Below, one piece after another: positions 1-12,008 of a DNA stretch of 64,000 bases (positions within the stretch are counted from its first letter, which is position 1; each line of letters opens with the position of its first letter). The notes under the pieces were generated by a model. The model did no database searches, was not told the origin of the DNA, and was given only the letters and a program-made list of their open reading frames with translations. Source of the DNA: Flaveria trinervia (lineage: Eukaryota; Streptophyta; Magnoliopsida; Asterales; Asteraceae); assembly GCA_025506515.1 (NCBI GenBank), contig CM046457.1, positions 43,483,525-43,547,524 on the forward strand, read 5' to 3'. The position numbers were made by a program, and so were the translations under genes.

Positions 1-780
1 CAAAGGAACTCTCTTGTTCTTTTGAATTTTCTTTTGCTTATCTTCCAAAGCTATTTTCCCTTTGAATGAATGAGTTTCTTCTAAAGCAATTTTGCTTCGG
101 AAACAAGCTTTCCTTTCCTCATCACATGAACATGTGAAACCCTCCTTGACTCCTTTCTTAACATTATTTGCATAATGTGTGCTAGCACAGGATTGAAATA
201 ACAATCATTAGCCATATGGTTTTGCAGACCGTACATTATGCATGCAATGTTAATCTTTAGGAAATTTGAGGACTGTTGTTTCTTGCTCTTCTTGTTTTCA
301 TCAACAGTCATTCCCTTTAACTTCTGATCCTTTAGCAGGACAAGAGTGTTGGTACTATACACCTTACCGGGATCAGAGTTTCTAACCACCTGGAATCTAG
401 CTAAAATGAACACACCATTTTGTTTTAGGTCTATCTTCAGTTTGGATTCATGCACTTTCTTAACAGTTTTTCTGGTTGCCTTAGCCCTGTTTCTTCTGAC
501 TTTGGTAGTTAGGGGTTAATCATCACTAGTGGATATGGGTTGATTTACCCGGTTTTTCCCTGTGATGGTCTCCATAGTTGTATCATCCTTCAATTCATGG
601 GTGGTATGTCAACTGTTGGAACCTCTTGATCTTCAGTCCCACATCTTGGTTGTCTAATATAATCATAAGAATGTGATGGAGCAATTTTATTGATTCCTAA
701 CCCACCTTGTTTTGATAACAAATCTTTGGGCTTGAGCCTTAATCAAATCTATTTTAGATTTGAGTCCTATAATTGTATGA
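1..780 (-). pseudogene. E1 gag fragment, C-terminal half, inverted
   Basis: Decayed Ty1/copia gag read on the minus strand, running off the left edge. From its 5' end (about 780) it shows a stretch like the conserved gag LLSKQ..IGYNHTAPP region of E4, here KDLLSKQGGLGINKIAPSHS, then stops, then a zinc-knuckle relic near 205-235 (CIMYGLQNHMANDC) in which the second Cys of CX2CX4HX4C has become Tyr. The knuckle lies in a 124-residue open stretch at 81-455. Gag would package RNA in the cytoplasmic particle, but this copy cannot work. It lies head-to-head with RNase H on plus, which points to an inversion inside E1. The gag identity is clear; the exact right edge (about 780-835) is not. Confidence 0.7.
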
Positions 781-834
781 TCCTATACCCATAAATCACA
801 ATCTTTGTCTTGAATATGAGGGGGAGGATACTGA

Positions 835-1561
835 TCAATATTAGTATAAGGCAATTATTAGATCTCCAATGTATATTACAACAAGTAGACCTGATATCAT
901 GTTTGCAAATTGCATCTGTGCAAGATATCTGGCTGCTCCAAAGGTGTCTCACCTAGTTGCTGACAAGAGAATTCTTAGATACCTTAAAGGAGCACCTAAA
1001 CTGGGTCTCTAGTATCCAAGGAACAACAATTTCAATCTCTATGGTTACACTGATAGTGACTATGGTGGCTGTAACATCAACAAGAAATCAACATTGGGAG
1101 GATGTCAATTTCTTGATGGAAGGATCGTCTCATGTCAATGCAAAAAGCAATCCTATGTCTCAACATCTACTACTAAAGCTGAATACATTGCTGCTGCTAG
1201 TTGCTGTGCTTAACTGCTGTAGATTAAAAACCAGATAATAGACTATGGATTCAACTTCATGAGTACTCCTATCCACATTGACAACAAGAGTGCTATATCC
1301 ATTATAGAAAATCCTGTCAACCACTCCAAGACAAAGCACATTGACATCATGTATCATTTCACTAGAGATATTCATGAGAAAAATCTAATTAAACTAGTAA
1401 AAGTTGATTCAAATGAACAATATGCTGATTTGTTCACCAAAACATTTGATGAACAAAGATTTAAGTATCTTATTACAACTATTAGGATGATAAACATTGA
1501 TTTGTCCATCTCATTTGAAAACTTTTTCAAAATGTGTCTTGTCTTTATCAAAACAATCTAA
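835..1561 (+). pseudogene. E1 RT C-terminus and RNase H remnant
   Basis: End of a copia pol. It starts inside the RT-RNase H connection (SRPDIMFANCICARYLAAPK near 880-940), continues as RILRYLKGAPKLGL, then RNase H blocks YTDSDYGGCN, STTKAEYIAAASCC, and ends with HIDIMYHFTRDI and ADLFTKTFDEQRF. It is broken by several stops and frame changes (near 1010, 1211 and 1260). RNase H would remove the RNA template during reverse transcription. The protein stops about 540 bp before the ORF3 homology begins, so order and strand match the 3' half of one element. The 5' part of RT is missing and is replaced by gag on the other strand. Confidence 0.85.
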
Positions 1562-2104
1562 GCCTTGTTACAAAAAGCCTTTTCTTAAAATTTCACTAAG
1601 TATAACATCTTCCGAAGAGGAATTTACCTAGAGATGATGTCATACATATCTTCTGAAGAAAAATTTCTCCAAGGGAAATCTTATCTTCGGAAGAGTTTTT
1701 AGTCTCGGAAGAAGCTTTTTGATATCATATCAAATCTACTTTTGAAACCTAAAAAACTTCTTCACTCAGAAGGCCTTGTTACTCTCGGAAGTAAATTGGA
1801 TAGATTTACCTTCAGAAGTAATATTGGCTTCGGAAGAAGATTACCTTCGGAAAAGTTTTATACTCGGAAGAAAGTTTTACTGTGTAACGGAAATCTTTTG
1901 GGCCCCACATTATAAAACGGTAAAGATTTTCTTAATGATGTCAGAATTTTTTAAATAGATTTATCTTATCGCCATTGTCACATCATACCCCAAAACATAA
2001 CTTCACCTTATCCATCCACCATTTTCACCCATTTCACTACCCAAAGCTTCCTTCGTCTTCAATTTACCAAATTCAAGCTCATTTCTCTAACAACTTTCTC
2101 ATAA
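1562..2104 (+). promoter_or_regulatory. E1 pol-ORF3 spacer with LTR-like repeats and TATA box
   Basis: No protein is seen here. Positions 1608-1880 hold about nine copies of an element around CTTCGGAAG or CTTCCGAAG (for example near 1610, 1685, 1707, 1785, 1828 and 1863). The same motif recurs in the E1 3' LTR. After the array comes TATAAAA at 1911-1917, then a C-rich leader (about 1970-2100) before the ORF3 homology starts near 2105. This is the layout of a promoter. I infer an internal promoter for ORF3 that copies the LTR control region. Confidence 0.55.
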
Positions 2105-5100
2105 AATAGTACTAAACCCTCAACACAACCAAGTCGCACTCCTTGACTCTTCAAAGGATGCTGACTTCTCTAAAATCATCTCCTTTCTTACCCAATCAAT
2201 CTACTACATTGCCCTAACTGTTAATATGGCAGAGTTTTGGGGTAACAGACAGATTGTAACCCTGAACAGAGTTAGGGTTCTTAGGTCGAGCTTCTGTGAT
2301 CATGAATTGATCAAATTTGAATAAATTATTAGGGAGCATCTAGAGTTTCATGATGAGGGCTGTCCTACAGAGTTCCCTAAAGCAGACCTAGATGACATGT
2401 ATACCTAGATGGGATATGGTGGTGATGTGAGCAGATAAACTGTGTACAAGTTCAACTTTTTCTACAACTGAAAGTTCCTGCTTCACATAGTCCTTCACTG
2501 CCTATCAAACAAGTTTGGGGGATGGGATAAAATCCCTTATGAACTAGGATGCCTAGTGCATGGATTGGTAAAAGGCCTCTGGTTCAACTATTCAAGGTTT
2601 GTGCTAACTAATCTAATGGGGAACCTTCAAAGGGAGACATTTTACTTGTATCCCCGGTTCATTCAACACATAATCAACTGTGAGCTGGACCAGAGTAAGC
2701 TTGTCTGTGCAGCTGCTCTACCTGTCCGTCACATGAAGCTGCCCATCTTCACGGTGCTGAAGAGGATGTCCACCAACTTTGCTGGAAGAGACACCGACCT
2801 CCTTGCAGGTATGATTGAGCCAGTAGCTCCTAGTGACATCCCTGTTAACCCCACCGGTGATGAACCCACACCAACATTAACCCCCACAATGCCAAATCTA
2901 CCTTCCCACCCTATCAAAATTACTTATCAGAGACACTTCAAACAACCCTTGTTCAATCTCCTCTAGTTGAACAACACCCCCCAGTTTAATCCAAAAAGGC
3001 TAGAGTGGAAACATGGGCTCCCACTCAGTCTAAAGTCCCACTTTCCTTCATAGTCGAGCTTAATATAGGTATTGAGTCTTCTCAGTCTCAATCCCATGAG
3101 CCCCAATCCCAAGCTGAAACCATCAAGATGAGTCACTATACTCTCCTCAGCAAGCAAAAAAGGACAACCCTCTTATAGGCTCAATGCCATTAGACATTGA
3201 TCAAGGTCCCAGGTCATTAGGCATAACCTCTATATCCTTTACTGACCTTTAATAGGAACTGATGAGGAGATTGTGTCTCTTTAAGGCTATGAGGTTGATC
3301 AACAACACCCACCTAATGATCAACTAAGCCTAGAGAGACCTCTGATCTCTAGCCCCCATCAGCAAACCCCAACTAAGGTGAGTCCCACTGATGTGGATGA
3401 GACTCATGTAGATTCAGCTGCCACTACTGAAGGTGCCTCATTGGACCTTCAGGAAAATAATAACATCTCTGAGACTAAATCTACGACAACCGTGCTCTTT
3501 GATTACTCTGAAAGAGACATCATTAGGCAGGGCAAACTAGGGCGCCAAGAAGCCACATCTGGTGGTGAGGATGAACATACTAGGTGTGTTACCTTATCTC
3601 ACCGTGATTCTTCGAAAGAAGATGAGGGAAGTATGCAACTCACTATCAGAGACCCACTATTTAAAGTCTCAAATCTTGAGCTCAAGGTTAAGAATTTAGA
3701 GGATAGGTCTGCCACTCAACAACTTGAGATTAAAAGTCTCAAGGCTTAAATAGCTAAGAAACAGATTGAGAGATCTGTTAGGCATGTACCAATTCAAGTC
3801 TCTATGATGTTTTCCTCTAGCTCATCAAACTCTCAAGATGATGCTACCAAAAATAGGGAGATTGTTGAGAGACAAGCACATGAGGAGCCAAAAAGCTTAG
3901 CTCTTTCTACATTGTCTTCTAGATATCCTACTCAACTATCAACTGTTTTCCCGGAGCCTCCTCCAATTATCCTTCAAACGGACCCAAGGATGCTCAAAGA
4001 TCTAAGCAGGTTCTTAACCAATTTCCTGATAGGATCTTCTATTGAACAACCGAGTCCAGATGTTATTATGGCATACTTTGGGGCTGAAGAGCTTCAAGGC
4101 TAAATGCACCATCTACCACTATCAAGGAAGTTAGTCAACCAAAGGTCCACATTGAACACAAGATTGATTTTGAAGGGGATATGGGGACAAATGGCTCAGC
4201 AACCAAAATAGTTGGGACAGATAGTGAAATCCCACAAACTTTCGAAGCTGAAGTCAAAGCTACGAAAGAACCATTCCAATCTTCCGAAGCTGAGACGCAA
4301 GCTGCGGAAGGATTATACTCTTTGTTCGATGATCTAATTATCACAGATACAATTTAGAACTAGCATCTGAGGTAAATAGTAAGGATTTTCTCAACTTCCC
4401 TGTCACTTAAACACCATCATCACCACATGCTCCAGTCACCACCAACCAACTTGACACCTCTACACAAGAACCTCCAAAGTCTCAAACTTCCGAAAACATT
4501 AAAAGAAAGAGGAAGATGACTGTGGAAGAACTTCTAGAGGAGGAAATGATGGAGAAACTAAAAAGGAAAGGTAGACTCTCCACTGGGAAGCTACTAGCTG
4601 TAAGTAGCAAAGTAGTTATAACCAACCAAGAGGCTATCAACAATAAAAGAAAGGTGGAGATCATTGACAAACTTGTCAATCTGGGAGTTACTGGTGAAGA
4701 CGTGCTCCTGTTATCACTAGAGGAGCTGATTGAGTAAAAAAGGCAACCATGCTGCAGAAAGAAGAGGAAGAAGCAGCAAGGTTGGCCTTAGAGGAAAAAA
4801 GGTTAAGAAAGAAAGAAGAAGCTAACCTGCAGCTTAGGAGTGAAAGGATAGCTTTCTAAGCTCCAGGGGATTCTCTCATGTGAAATTAACTCCTCACAAC
4901 AATGATATGATCTTGTGGCTTTTAAGAAACAACAAGATCAATTGGAGAAAGAGAGAAAGAAAGCTCCTAGGGAAAAGCTGAGAGAAAAGAAGAAGAAAGA
5001 GGAAGAAGCTCAACTTGCGGCTGTCAAGAAGATGGGTGATAAAGCCTGGATGAAAGATTATCTTAGGGCCCATGGCTTCTCCAACAAGCAAGTTGGCCCC

Positions 5101-6103
5101 ATGTCTGAAAGGACCTTGCAGCGACATGTCAGTGACATCAAAGCTGACATTCGCTCAGGAAGATGGAAAGAGATGTACCGAAGAGCATAGGGGATGACCT
5201 CTAGGACAACACCTCAACCTCAACCTGAACCAATCCCTTTCTATTTCCCTATTAAAACCTAGCCAACCACTAAGCAATACACTCCTAAACCCACACCATC
5301 AACCATAATCTCTTCCTCACCCACTTAATCACAACAACCACCTCAACTACCCATCCTCAAACCCAAAACACTCCCTAGAACCCAAACATCATTACCTACC
5401 CGACAACCACCCAAGTCATCCCCTCAGCCATCCAAACCTCTTTCCTTGGAAGAATTCAAGTAGATCAAGACGAAGCTCATCAAATTTACTACTTTGAGCG
5501 ATATCTCTTGTGAGGAAGGGTCAATCAAGCTAACATATGTTGATGGCTCCTCACGTTCCCTCACTAGAGAACAATTCTTTGATCTGCCAAGAGGAACACT
5601 GGACTACGTTGTTAAACTCTTTGGCCTTAACTCTGACTCGTTAAATGAAGAAGAGAATAAGCTAAAAAGAAGGCTGGTGACTCTCCTGGATTCGAAGAAA
5701 GAAGACAAGGTACCAAGTCAACCCCTTATGTCTAGAAAAAAATAATCCAGTAGAGGTTCGAAGACTCTTCTCACAACTTTGTTATGGAAAGAGAGAGGTG
5801 AGATCAACAGGCTTAATGCCTCCTCTTTGCTACACTTAAGCATATTTGATATGTTGACTTAGTAGAGAAACCATTCTCTAATGCTTCCAACTCTAAGATA
5901 GTTGCTTACATTAGAAATCATCTGAGTAGTTTTCATCTGGTTGAGTTGACCGCAAGGGCCAAGATTGTAGAAGAATTGAAGCTGAGAGAGAAGGATGAAA
6001 AGGAAGGATCAACAACCAAAGGCAAAGCCTTTCTTCAAATGATTAAAGGTCCTAAACTGGACTCTACAGTTATATGGAGTACGAATATAACTCCCATAAA
6101 CTA
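2105..6103 (+). pseudogene. E1 ORF3: uncharacterised third ORF, degraded
   Basis: Third reading frame downstream of pol, about 1,330 codons, broken by many stops and shifts. The N-terminal domain (2105-2760) reads QHNQVALLDSSKDADF, then MAEFWGNRQIV (2226), a GYGG motif near 2415, CLSNKFGGWDKIP near 2500 and LYPRFIQHII near 2650. The same motifs occur in E2 and E7 ORF3. Next come a Pro/Thr/Ser- and acid-rich stretch with coiled-coil heptads (3640-3750), a Lys/Glu/Arg-rich block (4500-5000), a segment MKDYLRAHGFSNKQVG (5049-5096), and a C-terminal block near 5490-5745. Seen from about 2226 there is an ATG, but homology begins earlier in the same frame. No signal peptide or membrane span is visible, so it does not look like an envelope. 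Function unknown. Confidence 0.65.
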
Positions 6104-6171
6104 ACTCTCTTCAGAGGGCCACAACTAAGTGTACATATCATTCATAGTGACAAACTTGGTAGCATCAGCCT

Positions 6172-6179
6172 AGGGGGAG
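6172..6179 (+). other. E1 polypurine tract
   Basis: AGGGGGAG lies 2 bp before the TG of the 3' LTR. It is the plus-strand primer site for reverse transcription and has the same core as in E2 and E7. Confidence 0.85.
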
Positions 6180-6181
6180 TT

Positions 6182-7005
6182 TGTTGGAACAACTAAGGCT
6201 GGAGCAACGAAAACAAACACTTAAACAATTATGGTGCAACTAATGAAGAACTTCCGAAGGAAAAGCTAAGCTTCCAAAGTTCAAGTCTGAAAGAGCTTTT
6301 GAAGAGGAACTCCAACTTCCAAAGACAAAGTCTTCCTTCTTCCAAAGTTCAACACTTAGAAGAATTCAAGACAATGACTTCCGAAGCATGAAGGCCTGAA
6401 GAATGTCTCAAGCCTCGGAAGAGGTAGTCTCTTCCAAAGTATAAGTGGCTTCGGATGAACTTGTTCTTCTGAAGCTAATTAACCTTCGGAAGAACCTACT
6501 ATGAACCAGTGGACATAAGTATGGTCCCTTTGACACTCCACTGCAAATCTCTGAAATATTAGATGGTGCTTTTCCGATGCCCATGTAGTTGATCATACTT
6601 TATCAGTTAGTACAATTACCAACTTTAGTTGATGACAAAAGATAAGTCACGGACATGTCATGCCTACAAATCTTAGATAGTATTTTTATCTAAGATACCT
6701 AACTTCTAGTAATGTAGTATTTGTCTAGTTGTAAGTTTCAGCTGGTATCAAAGTATATCTGGCTATAGGTAGTAGTATATATAGTTTCTCATTGTAACTC
6801 ATGTACCATGCTTGTAGAGTCTTGTAATACTTTAAGTTAAGAAGTAATATATACAGGTATCTTGAAAACCATTCTCTTGTGTTTTTGTTTATTATACTTA
6901 GTATATTATTATCAACTTTAAGAGGTTTTTGCATCATCTATATGAGTGAGACCCGGTGAGTTTGAGAGAACATAATTATGTTGAGTGAACAAACCCGATC
7001 CTACA
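6182..7005 (+). repeat. E1 3' LTR
   Basis: Starts TGTTGGAAC directly after the polypurine tract and ends GATCCTACA, so TG...CA, about 824 bp. The start and end resemble the family 2 LTRs (TGTTGGACC ... GATCCTATCA). Positions 6250-6490 hold a cluster of CTTCCGAAG, CTTCGGAAG and CTTCCAAAG repeats. A TATATATAG box lies at 6776-6784. The left flank is E1; the right flank is the Tnt1-like scrap, which E1 may have entered. The 5' LTR lies outside the window, so the target duplication cannot be checked. Confidence 0.8.
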
Positions 7006-7825
7006 TCTTGTCATTGGCTAATCGTACATTTTCAAATCACCATGTTTCAAATTCACCATGTCTCCTCTTGTCCATGGCATGAAACAAAGCACTTGAATCC
7101 ATGACCAAAGAGTCTACACTGTTTTCCATACTATTTATTAATGCATTCTCATAAAAAATAACTCTAGAAATAGTGTTCAATTCCTTCTTATGTGAACACC
7201 GACTCTTAACATGTCCCACCTTATTGTAGCTTCAACACTTTACATTTTTCAATGAATTGAATGAACTCCTTCTCTGGCTCCCATTCTTCTTGTTATTCTC
7301 TCGACCCTGTCAACATTCAACAACTTGTTATTTGATAATTCACATGAGTTTCTCCCTCTTACATCTTCACACAGAGTTAAATGTTGAATACATTCAAGTG
7401 TGAAACCAATAATCCCCATAGAACTTGAAATTATAGTCATAGTTTCAAACCAACTTTCATGTAGAGACGACAACAACAATCGAGTCTAAACTTCATTATC
7501 AATCTTAATTCCAATTGATACAATCTTGTTATTTAATTAAGGTTGTTGATATGAGCAGTCACCGAGCTTCCTTCTTTTATCCTCGTATTCTCCAGCTCCC
7601 GAATCAAGAACACTTTATTAATCGAAGAAGATTTCTCATACATATTCGAAAAATCTAACATCATACCACGAGTCGTGGTTTCCTTCATGATGTTAAAAGC
7701 ATCGTTTTTCATCAAAGCCAATTTAATTGTAACATCCGGTAATTTTCCATTACCAAACTTCGTTACTTCCGTTAGGTCTTGCATACACGTGTCGTCAACA
7801 CACACTAGTTGTAGTTGAATGTTTG
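7006..7825 (-). pseudogene. Tnt1-like copia gag-protease fragment
   Basis: A second copia type, read on minus. In order from 7805: gag core with IMKETTTRGMMLDFSNMYEK and IRELENTRIKEGSSVTAHIN, then LLLSSLHESWFETMTIISSS (7430-7479), then a zinc knuckle relic KVGHVKSRCSH (about 7190-7225) whose second Cys has been lost, then the protease active-site relic DSSALFHA (about 7090-7115, from the family's DSGASFHA) and VRLANDK near 7015. Frames change between the blocks. It differs from the Sirevirus-type gag of E1-E7 and probably is the older DNA that E1 inserted into. Confidence 0.75.
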
Positions 7826-9604
7826 TGACTTAATAATAATAATCTATTATAAACAATAATAATCTAATTAATAATATTGATTATTAGTTGTGATTACGTG
7901 ATTCATAAAATCATTGAATTTTAAATAATTGTTTCTTGAATTTTACGCGATAACGTAACTACGTGTAATATATATTTCGTGTGTTGTGTGACTTATTGTA
8001 AATATTGGTGATTATTATTATTGGTTGATAATACTTATAATTAGTTTTTAAAACTATTTAAAAAGTATTAGAAAAATTAGTTTATATAAAATAAATAAAT
8101 GAGTTACTTTGTAAATATCCTAAAACAAAATATTACCAAAATTAACAAAACCCTAGCCTCCTTACTCCCAATTTCGGCCACAACCCTTTCTCCCCACCCT
8201 CACCATTCGAATTTGAGCAAGAACAAGCACCAAGCATCGATTTTGATTAGTTTCAAGAGTTAGCAAGTGTTAATCATCATCTTTAAACGTTTTAAGGTGC
8301 GTTTCCAACAAGATTTTCATACTTTTGGTCCATGCTAAACCCTAATTCGAAATTGATGAAGAAAAAATGAAATTGATTATTGTTAGATGATAATATAATG
8401 TTAGTTAGGTTGTATGAATGTTGGGTTATGTTGATTATGCAAGAAATTCATGAATTGATCATGTAGTTCATACATTGCCTAAAGAAGAAACTTTTTCTTC
8501 ATGGAATTCATGTTTTGATGATTGGCATATGTTAGATGGATTGTTATGATTTCTATGAACTAGATTATGGATGTTATTTATGAATTTGAGATTGAAGTTG
8601 ATGAAAATATGGATTTTGGATATGACTTTCCCGAAAGGGAAACTTTATTCATATGAAATGTATGATTTTATGATTTGATCATGATTTGATGATTGTATGA
8701 TGTTAGTTGTATTGCTTTGATGTTAGTTTACATGGATTATGCAAGAAAGATCATTAAATCTAGTAGTTGTTTATACCTTGCTATAAGTAGAAACTTTTGG
8801 ATATGAGGTTTGTGAATTATGATGAATTGATGATGTTGGTCATGCCTAGATGATAGTTATGAACTTGAGTAGGTATGAAGTTGATGAATTCATGAATGAA
8901 TTTTGATGTTAGATTGATTTTGGGTGTTACTTTCCCAAAAGGTAAACTTTATTTGTGAGGAACGTTGTATGTTCATGATATCGAGAAAATGTTAGAATGC
9001 TTGTTGATAATGTTTAATGTGGTGGAATGTGTTAATTGGGTTGTATGGATACTTGATTGATCATTTAGGGAATTTAGGTTCTTGATTATTATACATAATG
9101 ATGGATTATGGTGAGTGATTAGGGAATCATGTTTGGGATTGAACTTGATCATTGTTAGCATGTTGATCGTTTGAGATTCACATGAGTTGTATGATAATCT
9201 AATGTAGTATGATGACATTGGTAGAACTTGGGTTGAAGATGTGATACATGTGAATAATATGTATAATATTCATGTATGTTAAGTTGATTGCATGATTAAA
9301 CAATATTTCAATTAATATGTCACTAACGGGTCAAACGAGTCAATTATGTCAAATGAGTCTTGCATTCCAAAACCTTAGGTTAATGTGTTTATTGAGCACC
9401 TAGGGTTGTTAAGTTTTCTGTGTACACGTACTTATGTACTTGCGTGTTCTACGTAACCTTTGAAGGGTTGTCTTTCCGTCCGTGTTAGATTTAATCATTG
9501 TTCGTTGCGAATCAGGTGAGTTCATGCCCCTTTATTTTATAAACTCTCTTCTGGGGGAGGTAGCATACTTGTACTCAAACACTTTTTTATTATTATAAGT
9601 TCGG
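7826..9604. other. AT-rich stretch without a gene
   Basis: No coding region or RNA is recognisable. It starts with TAA/ATT-rich DNA (7826-8100), then a C-rich piece with AAAACCCTAGCC near 8148, then the imperfect 300-bp tandem repeat described separately, and ends with GGTGAGTTCATGCCCC near 9516. The last two motifs recall the transcribed part of plant gypsy LTRs, so this may be an old gypsy LTR in plus orientation. I could not find its ends, so this is only a suggestion. Confidence 0.35.
8395..8998. repeat. Imperfect tandem duplication, about 302 bp
   Basis: Two diverged direct copies, about 8395-8696 and 8697-8998. Matching anchors include GATTATGCAAGAAA (8436 and 8736), GAAACTTTT, and a GACTTTCCCGAAAGG / TACTTTCCCAAAAGG pair (about 8623 and 8929), all offset by 300-303 bp. 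No ORF lies in the repeat. The copies are clearly diverged, so the duplication is old. Confidence 0.6.
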
Positions 9605-11069
9605 TAACATCATCAACAACATCAACAACCTTATCAGAATCAACCACAACTGACTAATCAAGCCCATGGAAGCAGTTAGTCATCTTCAAATGCTCTTGTT
9701 ATCAGACAAGATGGAGTATGTGATTGGAGTCTCTATGCAGAGGAAGTGAAGCCTCAATTTTAGAATCATGCACTCATGGCTCACATTAATGATGGTCCAT
9801 CTACTATGCCATCTTAGGTAAAATCCAACCTTTATAGCGATAAATGTATTACCGAACTGCAAGGTTATCGAGAGCACAATCATAAACTAGCTGATAAAAG
9901 AGAAAAGGTCAAGTCAGAGATGCTTGAGAGAGAAATTAAAGGCTTTGAAATCAAAATTAAATCTCTCATCTCTGATATTGAAAAATTGCTTGGTGAAAAG
10001 TACACTCCTACAGCTGAGAATGAGCAACTAACTGAAAAATTAGCTCAATCAAAAGCTGAACAAACACTTACTGAAGTGAAACTTGAAAAGTTTCAATGTC
10101 TTCAATCAAGCTGCAAGAGATGCTAGACTCACAAAAAGATCCCAAGGATATGTCTAGGATTAGGTATAACTCTTGTCCTCCACCATACAATGACAACTAC
10201 ACTGTCATGCCTTAGTCTGTCACACTAAGAGCAAATTGAACCTAATACTATTGAACCAAAAACAATAGTAAAACAAGTCATAAATCCTCAAAACAAACCA
10301 AATGTTTACATTGAAACAAATGAGGAGAAAATTAAATTAGGTCATCAAATTAAAATCAAGGAGTGTTCAGACAAGACAGTGAATGTCATTAAACCATCAA
10401 TCCTAATCAAGGCCATTGTCCCCTTTGTGAAATTTATACTTGCAATTTCGAAAGGAAAGAAGAAAGTTGTGGCTTTAGTGAAACCCTCTGCTGAAAGCAG
10501 TTTTGATTATGAGATTAAATCTTTAAAAAATTCAAGCAAATCAGACAAGGTTTCATTGCCAAAAAAAACAAAAGTTCACTAATTTCAAAAATTAAAATTC
10601 AATCAGACCCATAATCATCAACATCAAGACAAGGATTAGGTTTTGACATTTGCAATAAGGAGCATGTTAATCAGTTTGAGCAAGAAGTCAAGAAAGGGTT
10701 GAGGAAACAAAAACAGCCTAAAACAGTTAACAAAAGTAGTGTTGTGAAGCAAACTACTATAAAGCCTGATTTTGATTCTTCCCTTAACCCAAAAATTGTG
10801 ACTCAGTTGAGAACGGGTAAATCAACTAAGTCAGCAAAAGCAAAATCAAATTCAAGAAACAAACATATGTATTGTGACATATGTGAAATGTCTAATCACA
10901 AAATAGAAGAGTGTTTTTTCAATCAATATTGCTCTATCTGTGACATGAACAATCATTCCACCAAAACCTACTATCTCAGTAAATATTGTTCAGTCTGTGA
11001 TATGAATAATCACAATATATCTGATTGTTACTTCAAGAAAAAGGGATGAAAATTTCCCAAAACAAGCCT

Positions 11070-11783
11070 TGTTAGTGATCGTGTACGCACAGAGTACTAA
11101 ATGATTCTGCGTTTATACCAGATCAAATAGTGCGGAATCTTATTTGATTGGCGATCCAATCAGTGAGAACAATAAACCGATCGATATAAGAATGAACTAG
11201 ACATTAAGAACGAGTAGGAATCGATCAGGAACGAACTATGAACTTGGACAGGCTGTTTGGGATGCTCTGGACGGCTAGGGTTTATGTGTATTCGAAGTAT
11301 CTCTCAAAGTGTTATGTTTTCCATGAATTAGGTGGTATTTATAGGTTAGTGGTTTCCATTCGTACGACTGAACCATTAGCATGCTTCAGTCGTGCGACTG
11401 AATCATGCGATTGATCCATACGCACGACTGAAGGTTCAGTCGTGCGACTGAGTCAATCTTATGTCTCAATCATACGACTGATCCAGTCTCTTGGTTCAGT
11501 CGTGCGACTGGTCCATAAGCATGATGTATTCATGCGTATGGTCCATAAGTATGGTCCATTAGCATGAATAATCACCTGACTAGGTTGAACATAATACTCA
11601 ATCATTATTGACTTAGAATTGTGTATAACAAACTCAAACCTATATAAAAAGTTCATACATATGAATCAAAGATAAATAAACATCAAATCATATATCATAT
11701 TTCATTACTTCGTCAAATTACACATATGTAAAACATGAAAGACTTATATTTAAGCACATAAACTAGGAACACATGTATCTACA
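11070..11783 (-). repeat. Solo LTR (another copia family) inside E2 gag
   Basis: A TG...CA block of 714 bp flanked by the perfect 5-bp duplication AGCCT (11065-11069 and 11784-11788). Removing it restores the gag alignment with E3 and E5. A TATA box CTATAAATA reads on minus at 11336-11344, and upstream of it on that strand (11360-11510) lies an array of CAGTCGTGCGACTG palindromes. So the LTR is minus-oriented and of the same general design as the other LTRs here but with its own palindrome. No internal region remains, which is typical of LTR-LTR recombination. Confidence 0.85.
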
Positions 11784-11796
11784 AGCCTATCTCACC

Positions 11797-12008
11797 CTGG
11801 GGCAGAGCATAGTTGGGACCGAGGGGGGGGGTCTCTTTTTTTTCGTCGGTAGTGTAAAGTTTTGGCCCGGTAGTGTAAAGTTTTGGCCCGGTAGTGTAAA
11901 GTTTTGGCTTGATAGTGTAATTTTTTTATATAAAACTCGAGTTCGCCCCCTAGAAAAAATTAATCTCACCCCCGCCCCCCCTACATGAGTATTCAAGTTC
12001 TGCCACTG
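11797..12008. mobile_element. hAT-type MITE, 212 bp
   Basis: Flanked by the perfect 8-bp duplication ATCTCACC (11789-11796 and 12009-12016). The ends are imperfect inverted repeats: CTGGGGCAGAGC at the left and, read inward from the right, CAGTGGCAGAACTTG. Inside both ends are long G/C runs (GAGGGGGGGG and its counterpart CCCGCCCCCC), as in plant hAT elements with CAGGGGCGGAG-type termini. It is far too short to encode a transposase, so it is non-autonomous. Its core holds three direct 21-bp copies of a unit around AGTGTAAAGTTTTGG (11850-11915). It sits immediately beside the solo LTR target site. Confidence 0.85.

Noticed and set aside
1608..1880. Heat-shock elements in the CTTCCGAAG arrays
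   Set aside because: Heat-shock elements need TTC and GAA separated by two bases; here TTC and GAA are one base apart or overlap. The arrays are better read as family-specific LTR palindromes.
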